Of a stretch of DNA of 44,329 bases, positions 1-8,469 are shown piece after piece. The translations under genes were made by a program, and so were the position numbers. The notes below the pieces were generated by a model. The model was not told the DNA's origin and made no database searches. It saw only the letters and a program-made list of their open reading frames with translations. Positions within the stretch are counted from its first letter, which is position 1, and each line of letters opens with the position of its first letter. Origin of the DNA: Chloroflexota bacterium (lineage in GTDB: Bacteria; Chloroflexota; Limnocylindria; Limnocylindrales; CSP1-4); NCBI GenBank assembly GCA_021783595.1, contig JAJXTS010000004.1:1-44329 (forward strand), in the 5' to 3' direction.

Positions 1-2
1 TG

Positions 3-1475
3 TCAGCTCCTGCCGAAGCCCTCCGGCACGCCCGGCAGCGCCTCGCCCAGCCCGAACGGCGCCCCGGCCTCGCGCACGCGAGCGGCCATCGCCGCCGCGA
101 CGCCGGCGTCCACCGCAGGCAGCGGGTGCGTCGCCATGATCTCCTCGACCCGGCCGCGCGCCCGGCCGAACGCATCCTCGCCGCCGGCGTCGAGCCATGC
201 GCGCCGGGACTGGCGGTCGATGATCCGCGACGGCAGGTACTGCTCGGACTTGAACAGCCTCCGCGTCTCGGGCAGCTCGAGGAACCGGCCCTCGGGCCCG
301 GCCTCCGCGAACGACCCCGTCGCGAGCGTCTCGGTCGGCGTGCCGATCCCGCGGAGCAGCCGCTGCGCCATGCCGATCGCCTCGGCGTCCACGACGAGCT
401 TCTCGGCCGACTGCGCGAGCAGGAAGTCGAGCATGCCCGGGCCGGAGATGAGGTCCACGCCGGCCAGCGCGCCGACGAGCGCGGTCATCCCCGTCTCGAG
501 GCCCGCCTGCGCGTCCACGATCTTCGAGTCCGTGGCGCCCATGTAGGCGTGCGTCGGCAGGCCGAGCCGGTGCCCGACCGCGGCGTACCCGCCGTCGATC
601 ATCGCGGTCTCGATCGCGCCCATCGCCGTGGCGCCCGTCCGCATGTCCACGATCGCCGGGGCGCCGCCCCACACGATGGGGGCGCCGGGAGCGGCCAGCT
701 GGTTGAGCACGACGCCCGCGAGGCACTCTGCTGCGTGCTGCACAATCGACCCGATGAGCGTCACCGGCGCCGCGACGCCAGCCAGCGGCATCGAGACCAT
801 CTCGGAGGGCACCCCCGCCCGGCCGAGGTCCATGATGTTGCGGCAGGCGAACTCGGACCAGGTCAGCGGCGGCGAGGGGCACACGTCGAACACGGCTCGG
901 GGCTTGTCGGCGAGTGCCTGCCGGCCGCCCGCGTCGAGCGCCAGGAGATCGACCATGACGCCCGAGCCGCGCGGCGTGAACGCCCCGGTGACGATGGGCT
1001 TGTCCGAGTTGGCGAGGCAGACGAGGAGCCGGTACAGGTCGCCGATCTCGGTGGGCACGTCATGGCAGACGATCGCGGTCGAGACGGCGTCGTACGCCGG
1101 CAGCGCGTCGGCGACGCGCGTGAGCCGGGCGAGGTCCGCGGCCATCGACTGGCGGGCCTCGAGCGTGATCGGGTCCAGGTACGCCACGCCGGAGGAACCC
1201 GGGTCGAAGTGGACGGCGCCCGATCCGTAGCGGACCGCGGGCTTGCCCGACCGCGTGTACAGGTCGAAGGCGTGCGGGACGGTGTCGAGCGCCCGCTGGA
1301 CCATCGCCTGGGTGATCGCCACCCGGTTGCCGTCGGCGGTCCCGCCCGCGCCCACGAGCAGGCGGACGGCCTCGGGCTCCTCGACCTTGACGCCGGGGCT
1401 GGCGAGCAGCGCCAGCGCCTCGTCCACGACGCGGTCGATCAGGGCGGGATCGAGGAGCTCGAAGCTGGGTCGCAT
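3..1475 (-). CDS. trimethylamine methyltransferase (MttB) family protein, non-pyrrolysine type
   Basis: 490-aa ORF with MttB-family pattern (LLASPGVKVEEPEAVRLL..., FDPGSSGVAYLDPITLEARQS, GADIxSGPGMLDF-like segment); no in-frame amber codon; GGAGAT upstream of ATG. Confidence 0.9.
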   Translation of the reverse strand: MRPSFELLDPALIDRVVDEALALLASPGVKVEEPEAVRLLVGAGGTADGNRVAITQAMVQRALDTVPHAFDLYTRSGKPAVRYGSGAVHFDPGSSGVAYLDPITLEARQSMAADLARLTRVADALPAYDAVSTAIVCHDVPTEIGDLYRLLVCLANSDKPIVTGAFTPRGSGVMVDLLALDAGGRQALADKPRAVFDVCPSPPLTWSEFACRNIMDLGRAGVPSEMVSMPLAGVAAPVTLIGSIVQHAAECLAGVVLNQLAAPGAPIVWGGAPAIVDMRTGATAMGAIETAMIDGGYAAVGHRLGLPTHAYMGATDSKIVDAQAGLETGMTALVGALAGVDLISGPGMLDFLLAQSAEKLVVDAEAIGMAQRLLRGIGTPTETLATGSFAEAGPEGRFLELPETRRLFKSEQYLPSRIIDRQSRRAWLDAGGEDAFGRARGRVEEIMATHPLPAVDAGVAAAMAARVREAGAPFGLGEALPGVPEGFGRS

Positions 1476-1572
1476 GGGATCTCCGGACTGGGCGGGGTGG
1501 GGCGCCCGACCGGGCGGGGCCGGGCGCCGGGACTGGCGACGGGGTCGGCCCCGCGGCCAGTGGGATCAGGGG

Positions 1573-3036
1573 TCAGGCGCCGAGGGCGGCCTTGCGGTGC
1601 CCCTCGACGAGCCCGACGAGCTCGCGGTCGAGCGCCGGGTCCAGCGGTTCGGGATGGTGGTTCCGGATCAGATGCCGCGCTTTCTCGAGCGCGTCGCGGT
1701 GGTACTTGTCCGGGTCGTCGTGCCACTGGCCGTACGTGCGCCGGTCCAGGTAGCTGGCCTTCCACAGGCCCTTCATCGCCGTGCGCGTGTGCGGGAGCGT
1801 CAGGTACTCGCCGCCCGGCCCCACCTCGGCGATGGCCTCGAGCGAGAGCGCCTCGTCGTCGAACGGGATGCCGCGCAGCATCGCCTCCACGATCGACGCG
1901 ATCTCCGCGTCGAGGATCATCTGCTCGAACGACCAGATCCTCGACCCGTGCAGCAGGCCAACGCCGAGGAGCATGTCCGAGCCGGCGACAGAGGCCATGA
2001 ACGACGACAGCCCGTTCTCGAGGCCGGCCTGCCAGCCGGACGTCTTGTCGCCGGTGGCGAACGCGCCCATCGAGAGCGGCACGTTGTAGAAGTCCGCGAG
2101 GGCGTTGGTGGCCGCGCCGAACAGGAAGTCCTCGGGCCCGCCGCCGGTGTAGGCGCCGGTCCGCAGGTCCATCGCGGTCTGCGCGGCCGCGTAGTAGACG
2201 GGCGAGCCCGGGTACGCCAGCTGCATCAGCGCCATGGCGCTCACGACCTCGGCGTTGCCCACGACCAGCGACCCGGCGATGGTCGCCGGCCCGGAGAACG
2301 CGCACGACGCCATGGTCATGAAGCCCACCGGCACGCCGGCCTCGGCCGCGATCAGGGAGGCCTCGATCGGGCCGCCGTCGTGGGCCAGCGGGCTGATCGT
2401 GCACTGCATCAGCGAGAGCACGGGACGCCGGCGCAGGGCCTCGCGCCCGCCGGCCACCGCCGCCGCCATGGCGATCGCGGTGCGGGCGTCCTCGGCCGTG
2501 ACCACGGTCTCGGTCTGGACGTGCTTGGTGGAGTTGCGCCAGACGGCGAGCAGCTCCTCGTGGGTGCGCGTCGCCGGGTCCGAGTCCTGCGCGGAAACGG
2601 CGACCCAGTGGAAGCCCACCTGGCCGAGCGCGTCGGCGACGCGGGCGATGTCCGCGACGTCCTGCAGCGAGGACCGGCGGACCTGGAGCGTCCACGGGTC
2701 CAGCACCTCGATGCCGCAGCCGTCGGTGGCGATGTGGACGTGGTGGCCGTCGAGCGGCAGGTCCTGGGCCGGGTTCCGCGCGGCCAGGGTGTACGCCGGC
2801 GGGGCCGTCTTGAGCGCGGCCTCGATGACGTGCGCGGGCACCTTCACGATGCTCGTCGCGCGGTCCACGGTGGCGCCGTGGGCAGCCCAGATGTCGAGGG
2901 CCTGCTCGGACGGGAACTTGACGCCGACCTTCTCGATGACCTCGAGGGTGGCCTGGTGGATGCGGTTGATGGCGGCGGGCGAGAGCACCTCGAGACGAGG
3001 GCGCACCCCAGCAGCTGTTGCCGGTGCCGTGTTCAT
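1573..3036 (-). CDS. trimethylamine methyltransferase (MttB) family protein, second paralogue
   Basis: Internal start MNTAPATAAGVRPRLEVLSPAAINRIHQATLEVIEKVGVKFPSEQAL; paralogous to 3..1475; no in-frame amber codon. Confidence 0.9.
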   Translation of the reverse strand: MNTAPATAAGVRPRLEVLSPAAINRIHQATLEVIEKVGVKFPSEQALDIWAAHGATVDRATSIVKVPAHVIEAALKTAPPAYTLAARNPAQDLPLDGHHVHIATDGCGIEVLDPWTLQVRRSSLQDVADIARVADALGQVGFHWVAVSAQDSDPATRTHEELLAVWRNSTKHVQTETVVTAEDARTAIAMAAAVAGGREALRRRPVLSLMQCTISPLAHDGGPIEASLIAAEAGVPVGFMTMASCAFSGPATIAGSLVVGNAEVVSAMALMQLAYPGSPVYYAAAQTAMDLRTGAYTGGGPEDFLFGAATNALADFYNVPLSMGAFATGDKTSGWQAGLENGLSSFMASVAGSDMLLGVGLLHGSRIWSFEQMILDAEIASIVEAMLRGIPFDDEALSLEAIAEVGPGGEYLTLPHTRTAMKGLWKASYLDRRTYGQWHDDPDKYHRDALEKARHLIRNHHPEPLDPALDRELVGLVEGHRKAALGA

Positions 3037-3119
3037 GCGTGCCTCCGGCCGGGTCGGCTGGCGACCCGGCAGCGTGTGCGGGGCGGCGGGCCGCCCCGGG
3101 GATCGCTGCGCGAGGGCGG

Positions 3120-3767
3120 TCAGGCCCCGACGAGCTGGCGGACGAGGGCCACCGCCCCGATGGCATCCTCGCTGTACCCGTCGGCGCCGATCTCGGCCGC
3201 CCAGGTCGCGGACGCGGGGGCGCCGCCGACGATGACCCGGCACTTGGGGCGCAGGCCGGCCGCGTCGAATTTCTCGACCACCGTGCGCTGGCCGGCCATC
3301 GTGGTGGTCAGCAGCGCCGACACGCCGACGATGTCCGCGCCGTGCTCCTGCGCCGCCGCGACGAAGCGGTCCGGGTCCACGTTGACGCCGAGGTCGTGGA
3401 CCTCGAAGCCGCTCGTGGCGAGCATCATGCCCACGAGGTTCTTGCCGATCTCGTGGATGTCGCCCTTGACCGTGCCCAGCACGACCCGGCCCAGCACGTG
3501 GCGCTCGGTGGCCTCCGCCTTCATGACCGGCTCAAGGATGGCGACGGCCCTCTGCATCGCGCGGGCGGACAGCATCATGTCGGGCAGGAAGAGCTCGCCG
3601 ATGGCGAACTGCTCGCCGACGTACGTCAGGCCCGGCACGAAGCCCTTGTCGATCGCGTCCAGGGGCGGGACACCGTTCGCCAGCGCCCGCTCGGCCAGGG
3701 CAGCCGATGCAGCCGCGTCGCCGTCGATGACCGACTGGCGCATCTGGGCGAACAGTTCCTCGCTCAT
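3120..3767 (-). CDS. corrinoid (B12-binding) methyltransferase protein, MtbC/MttC-like
   Basis: MSEELFAQMRQSVIDGDAAAS...VLGTVKGDIHEIGKNLVGMMLATSGFEVHDLGVNV: the DxHxxG motif (DIHEIG) of cobalamin-binding proteins; GAGGA upstream of ATG. Confidence 0.93.
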   Translation of the reverse strand: MSEELFAQMRQSVIDGDAAASAALAERALANGVPPLDAIDKGFVPGLTYVGEQFAIGELFLPDMMLSARAMQRAVAILEPVMKAEATERHVLGRVVLGTVKGDIHEIGKNLVGMMLATSGFEVHDLGVNVDPDRFVAAAQEHGADIVGVSALLTTTMAGQRTVVEKFDAAGLRPKCRVIVGGAPASATWAAEIGADGYSEDAIGAVALVRQLVGA

Positions 3768-3814
3768 GTCGTCATTCCTCCGGTCGCCGCGCCGGCACGC
3801 GCCGGCGGTGGGGT

Positions 3815-3828
3815 GCGTCACGTGACGC
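3815..3828. promoter_or_regulatory. perfect 14-bp palindrome GCGTCACGTGACGC, candidate operator upstream of the corrinoid protein gene
   Basis: Exact self-complementarity, about 48 bp upstream of the corrinoid-protein start in the divergent intergenic region. Confidence 0.4.
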
Positions 3829-4114
3829 GGATCAGGTCCCGAGCGGCGTCCGGGGTGGCGGGACGGCGGGTTCGTGCCCGTGCCCGACACGGCCGACGGC
3901 CGGCGCCCATGGCTCCGGCGACCGGCACGGACAGTCGCAGGATGATGGATATCACCTTATTGGCACGGCGGGGACGGCCTGATGCGCGGCAAGGAACGCC
4001 CTCCCGCGTGGCGCCGGAGCGGCGGCTGCCCGGCGGGGGAGCCGAGGCGGAAGGTCCCATCCCCGCGGGCCGCACGGCTGGGCGGGTTGCGGGGGTCCCA
4101 ACTAGACTTCCCGC

Positions 4115-5734
4115 ATGCCCGATTTCGTCCACGGGTCCGAGCGGCGCCCGCTCGTGCCCGGCCAGACCATCTTCGACGTGGCCGGCGAGCTGTCCGTGGT
4201 GGTTCCCGCCTCGTGCAACAAGACGGGCCGCTGCCACGAGTGCGTGGTGGAGATCCGGTCGGGCGGCAGCCAGCTCGCGCCGCGAACCGAGGAGGAGTCG
4301 TTCCTCGGCCCCACGTTCCGCCTCGCGTGCCAGGCGCGGGTGGCCGCGGCCGAGGAGGACGTGGAGTTCAGCGTCCTGCGCCGTCGCCTGCGGATCCTGC
4401 TGGCGCCGGACGAGCAGCGAGCGGACCTGGACCTCGACCCCGCCGTGCGGGAGGTGAACGGCCACCTCGTCGCGGACGACGGCACGGACCTCGGGGTCGC
4501 GGGCGGGGCGCCGGTCGGGGTCGCCGTGGACATCGGGACCACGACCGTGGTGCTGGAGCTGGTGGACCTGCGGACGGGCGCCGTGCTGGCGATCGCGTCC
4601 ATCGAGAACCCCCAGCGCTTCGGCGGCAGCGACGTGATGACCCGCATCACGTACGAGGCCGAGGTGCCGGGCGAGCTCCGCCTCTCGTTGCGGCGGGCGC
4701 TCAACCACGAGCTCAAGCGGCTGTGCGCGGACCTGGGCCTGGACCGCAAGCAGCTCGTGGAGATGGTGATCGTCGGCAACCCGACGATGCGCGACCTCGC
4801 GCTCAACCTGGACATCCTGCCCATCGGCCGGCTGCCGTACCGCTCGGTCACCGAGACGGCGTGGCGCGACGGCACGGCGCCGTCCACGATGGTCTCGCGG
4901 CGCGCCCACGAGCTGGGCCTGCTCATCCACCCGCAGGCACGGGTGGTCGCGGGGCCCCTCATCGCCTGCCATGTTGGCGCGGACGCCGCCGCGGACCTCG
5001 TGGCGGTGGACGCGATCGAGCGGGGCGGCTCGTTCCTGCTGGTGGACATCGGCACCAACACCGAGATCGTCGCCTCGGACGGGCACCGCATCCTGGCCGC
5101 CTCCAGCCCGGCCGGGCCCGCGTTCGAGGGCGGCGGCGTCCGCTACGGGATGCCCGGCGCCGACGGCGCAATCGAGAAGGTCGGCCTGCGGGACGGCCGG
5201 TTCCAGATCGAGGTCATCGGCGACGCGCCGCCCGAGGGGATCTGCGGGTCCGGCCTGGTGGACCTGCTCGCGGTCCTGCGGCGCTCGGGCCGGATGACCG
5301 ATCGCGGAGCCTTCGCGGACCGCGCGGACGAGTTCCGGATCGTGGACCAGCCCCGCATCACCCTCTCGCGCGCCGATGTGGGCCACCTCTCGATCGCGAA
5401 GGCGGCGACCGCGGTCGGCCAGCGCGTCCTGCTCCGGCGGCTCGGCCTGCGGCCCGAGGACCTCGACCGCGTGTACCTCGCCGGCGGCTTCGCCAATGCG
5501 CTCGACATTCGCACCGCGGTGGAGATCGGCCTCCTGGTGGACGCCCGTCCCGAGCGCATGACCCGCGTGGGCAACGCGTCCATCGCCGGCGCCCGAGCGC
5601 TGCTCCTGTCCCGGCGCCGTCGGGCCGAGCTCGACGACATCGTTCGCCGCATCGAGCACGTGGAACTAGAGTCCGAGCCGGACTTCTTCGACATGTTCAC
5701 CGACGGCTGCCTGTTCGACCCCATCGCTGTCTGA
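4115..5734 (+). CDS. [2Fe-2S]/ASKHA-domain corrinoid activation protein (RACo-like, DUF4445 family)
   Basis: N-terminal 2Fe-2S pattern CNKTGRCHEC...CQARV, then VAVDIGTTTVVLELVDL and LLVDIGTNTEIV nucleotide-binding motifs. Confidence 0.92.
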   Translation: MPDFVHGSERRPLVPGQTIFDVAGELSVVVPASCNKTGRCHECVVEIRSGGSQLAPRTEEESFLGPTFRLACQARVAAAEEDVEFSVLRRRLRILLAPDEQRADLDLDPAVREVNGHLVADDGTDLGVAGGAPVGVAVDIGTTTVVLELVDLRTGAVLAIASIENPQRFGGSDVMTRITYEAEVPGELRLSLRRALNHELKRLCADLGLDRKQLVEMVIVGNPTMRDLALNLDILPIGRLPYRSVTETAWRDGTAPSTMVSRRAHELGLLIHPQARVVAGPLIACHVGADAAADLVAVDAIERGGSFLLVDIGTNTEIVASDGHRILAASSPAGPAFEGGGVRYGMPGADGAIEKVGLRDGRFQIEVIGDAPPEGICGSGLVDLLAVLRRSGRMTDRGAFADRADEFRIVDQPRITLSRADVGHLSIAKAATAVGQRVLLRRLGLRPEDLDRVYLAGGFANALDIRTAVEIGLLVDARPERMTRVGNASIAGARALLLSRRRRAELDDIVRRIEHVELESEPDFFDMFTDGCLFDPIAV

Positions 5735-5744
5735 GGTTGTTGCC

Positions 5745-7490
5745 ATGAGCCCCGCGCCCAACCCCGCCGACGCCGCGTCCGCCCCGGCAGCCCCTTCCGC
5801 CGGTCCCGGCGCCCTGCGCGCGGCCCTGTCCTCGCCGGCCTCGTTCGCCACCGTGGTGGAGCTGGTGCCCTGGGCGGGCGAGCTCGTGGACCCCAAGGGC
5901 GCCTCGCAGCTCAAGGCCGCCCGGGAGCTGGCCGGCAATCCGCGGGTCACCGCGATGTCCATCACCGACAACGCGGGCGGCCACGCCAAGCTCTCGCCGT
6001 CCGCGCTCGGGGCCGAGGTCGCCAAGCTCGGCCATGACGCCATCGTCCACGTCGCCTGCCGCGACCGCTCGCGCAACGCGCTCCAGAGCTTGGGCTGGGA
6101 GCTGCTCAGCCGCGGGCTCACCTCGGTGCTCGCGCTGACCGGCGACTACCCGGAGTCCGGCTACGAGGGCCTGTCGCGGCCGGTCTTCGACATCGACTCC
6201 GCGGCGCTGCTCCACATGTATCGCGGCCTGGGCGAGGAGGCGGCGGCCAAGGCCGCGGCGGCCGACCCGGAGGCGGACCCGAACGCCCACCGGTTCCTGC
6301 TGGGCTGCGCCATCGACCCCTACAAGCGCGTCGAGCGCGACCTCGTGCCGCAGTACCTCAAGCTCGCGCTCAAGGTGCGCAGCGGGGCGGACTACGCCAT
6401 CGCGCAGGTGGGCTACGACGCGCGCAAGCTGGCCGAGCTGCTGGCGGTCATCCGGCGCGACAGCCTGGGCATCCCGGCCGTCGCCAACGCGTACATCCTC
6501 TCGGCGCCGGTCGCCCGGGCCTTCAACGCCGGCAAGGTCCCCGGCTGCGTGGTCACCGACGACCTGCTCGCGGTGGCCGAGCAGCAGGCCAAGGCGGCCG
6601 ACAAGGGCCGCGCGTTCTTCCTCGAGTTCGCGGCCAAGCAGGCCATCGTGGCGCGCGGGCTCGGCTTCAAGGGCGTCTACTTCTCCGGCCACCGCAACGC
6701 GGGCGAGATCGCCAAGATCCTCGAGCTGATCGACGCCCACCCGGCCGACGACTGGAAGGCGCTCCTGCCGGACGTCTCGTGGGCGCTGCCGGCCGCGTTC
6801 CAGCTGTTCGAGCGCGATGGGGACGGCCTGCCCACGGGTGCGCCCGCCAAGGCCTACGCCCGCTCGATCACGCCAGCGGCCCGCAAGGCGGCCCGGTCCA
6901 AGGTGGACCCGCTCTACCGCTTCAGCCGGATCGTGCACCAGCGCGCGTTCGAGCCGGGCGTGCCCGGGTTCAACGCCTGGGGCAAGGTCTTCGAGCAGAT
7001 CGAGCAGCACAAGCTCGACAAGCCGGTCCACGTGTTCGAGCAGGCCGTCAAGCTGCCCATGTACGACTGCCGGGACTGCGGCGACTGCTCGCTGCCCGAC
7101 ATCGCCTACCTGTGCCCCGAGAGCCACTGCCAGAAGAACCAGCGCAACGGTCCGTGCGGCGGCGCGCACGACGGCCTGTGCGAGGTACCGGGCCACACCT
7201 GCATCTGGGCGGACGCCTACAAGCGCCTCAAGCCGTACGGCGAGGAGCTCGCGATGCTCGACCGGGCGCCGGTGTTCCAGGACAACACGCTGCGGCGCAC
7301 CTCCGCCTGGGGCAACGCGTTCCTCGACCGGGACCACATCGCCAAGCGGCTGGGCCGCGCCAGGCTCCCCGAGGCCGCGCCCGCGCCGGCGCCCAAGCCT
7401 GCGCTGGCGGCCCCGAAGCCGGATGCTGCGCCGGCCGGCCCCAAGCCCGACGCCGAGGGGCCGGCCCCCAAACCCGACGCGACCAGGTGA
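5745..7490 (+). CDS. methylenetetrahydrofolate reductase (MetF-like) fused to a C-terminal MTHFR_C-type Cys-rich domain
   Basis: MetF-like TIM barrel (ELVPWAGELVDPKGASQLKAA...SITDNAGG...LALTGDYPE) and Cys-rich domain YDCRDCGDCSLPDIAYLCPESHCQKNQRNGPCGG; Pro/Ala/Lys-rich tail. Confidence 0.88.
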   Translation: MSPAPNPADAASAPAAPSAGPGALRAALSSPASFATVVELVPWAGELVDPKGASQLKAARELAGNPRVTAMSITDNAGGHAKLSPSALGAEVAKLGHDAIVHVACRDRSRNALQSLGWELLSRGLTSVLALTGDYPESGYEGLSRPVFDIDSAALLHMYRGLGEEAAAKAAAADPEADPNAHRFLLGCAIDPYKRVERDLVPQYLKLALKVRSGADYAIAQVGYDARKLAELLAVIRRDSLGIPAVANAYILSAPVARAFNAGKVPGCVVTDDLLAVAEQQAKAADKGRAFFLEFAAKQAIVARGLGFKGVYFSGHRNAGEIAKILELIDAHPADDWKALLPDVSWALPAAFQLFERDGDGLPTGAPAKAYARSITPAARKAARSKVDPLYRFSRIVHQRAFEPGVPGFNAWGKVFEQIEQHKLDKPVHVFEQAVKLPMYDCRDCGDCSLPDIAYLCPESHCQKNQRNGPCGGAHDGLCEVPGHTCIWADAYKRLKPYGEELAMLDRAPVFQDNTLRRTSAWGNAFLDRDHIAKRLGRARLPEAAPAPAPKPALAAPKPDAAPAGPKPDAEGPAPKPDATR

Positions 7491-7567
7491 CCGCGGCGCG
7501 GGGCGCGACCGCCCTCGCCCCGCCGCCCGCCGCGACCGGGTGACCGCGACGCGTCGCGCGGGCGACG

Positions 7568-8311
7568 TCAGGCTGCCGGGACCGCCTTGACGACGCCCTC
7601 GTCCCAGCTCATCGCCAGCCGCTCGCCCGGCTGGAGCACGAGCATGTCGTCGTCCCACTCGCCGTAGACCAGCTTGCGCAGGAGGACCATCGAGCCCTCC
7701 ATCTGGTCGAACGCCCAGCCTCGCCGATCTGCCTGCTCGCGCGCGTACGCCGCCGAGGCGGTCTCGTCGGCCACGCCCATCTGCACGAAGGCCGCCCGCT
7801 GGTAGTGCGACTTCCAGGCCCCCATGACCTCCATCAGGTAGTCGGCGTTGTCCTCCCCGTACTTCTCGACGTACTCGGCGCGGATCGCGTCCATGTCGTC
7901 GTCGGCATCGCCGGACACCCCGAGCCCGATGGACTTGGCGTTGTACCCCTGGTTCCGCTCCACCTGGTCGTTCACGTACCAGTACGTGGTCGAGGCCCCG
8001 AACTCCGAGGCGTATCGCTCCCGGTCGCCCAGGAACAGCGTGATGCAGTCGTGGGCGCGGGGCAAGACCACCGGCGTGGCGCGGGCCACGATCCCCGCGG
8101 TCGCGCCGCCGCACAGGCCGTAGCCGAGGACGATGGCGTCGTAGCCCGGCTCCACCGCGTCGATCTCGCGCTGGAGGATGTCGCGCAGCTTGATCGGCTC
8201 GTTGTGCAGGCCGCGGGCGAAGAGCCGGATGTCCACCACGTGAGGCGAGCGGGCGGCGTTGAGGTAGACGGGTCGGGCGACGACGTCGCACGAGATCACG
8301 AGCAGCTTCAT
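7568..8311 (-). CDS. DUF1638 domain-containing protein
   Basis: MKLLVISCDVVARPVYLNAA...YDAIVLGYGLCGGATAGIVARATPVVLPRAHDCITLFLGDRERY pattern of the DUF1638 family. Confidence 0.8.
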   Translation of the reverse strand: MKLLVISCDVVARPVYLNAARSPHVVDIRLFARGLHNEPIKLRDILQREIDAVEPGYDAIVLGYGLCGGATAGIVARATPVVLPRAHDCITLFLGDRERYASEFGASTTYWYVNDQVERNQGYNAKSIGLGVSGDADDDMDAIRAEYVEKYGEDNADYLMEVMGAWKSHYQRAAFVQMGVADETASAAYAREQADRRGWAFDQMEGSMVLLRKLVYGEWDDDMLVLQPGERLAMSWDEGVVKAVPAA

Positions 8312-8469
8312 CGGGTGGCGGTCCTCATGGGCCCGATCGTAGCAGCGGCCCTCGCCGACCCGGCGCGTGGGCCTGGCCGGGCCGACGCAGTCCCGCGCGG
8401 TCTCGGCGAGCTCTGGCGGCGGTCCCGCGGCCGGGGCAGGTTTCGACGACGCGGGGCATGCTTGGCGCG

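Noticed and set aside
126-2000. 624-aa ORF on + strand opposite the MttB genes
   Set aside because: Arg/Gly/Ala/Pro-rich low-complexity translation typical of the antisense frame in high-GC DNA; the opposing MttB genes explain the region.
3-3036. Pyrrolysine-containing MttB
   Set aside because: Both MttB ORFs are uninterrupted, with no in-frame TAG that would be read as pyrrolysine.
3768-4114. Possible cobalamin riboswitch upstream of the corrinoid-methyltransferase operon
   Set aside because: No B12-box-like conserved core was seen on either strand; the region is better described as a promoter/operator gap.
5697-8291. 864-aa ORF on - strand
   Set aside because: Antisense shadow of the MetF-like gene; low-complexity translation.
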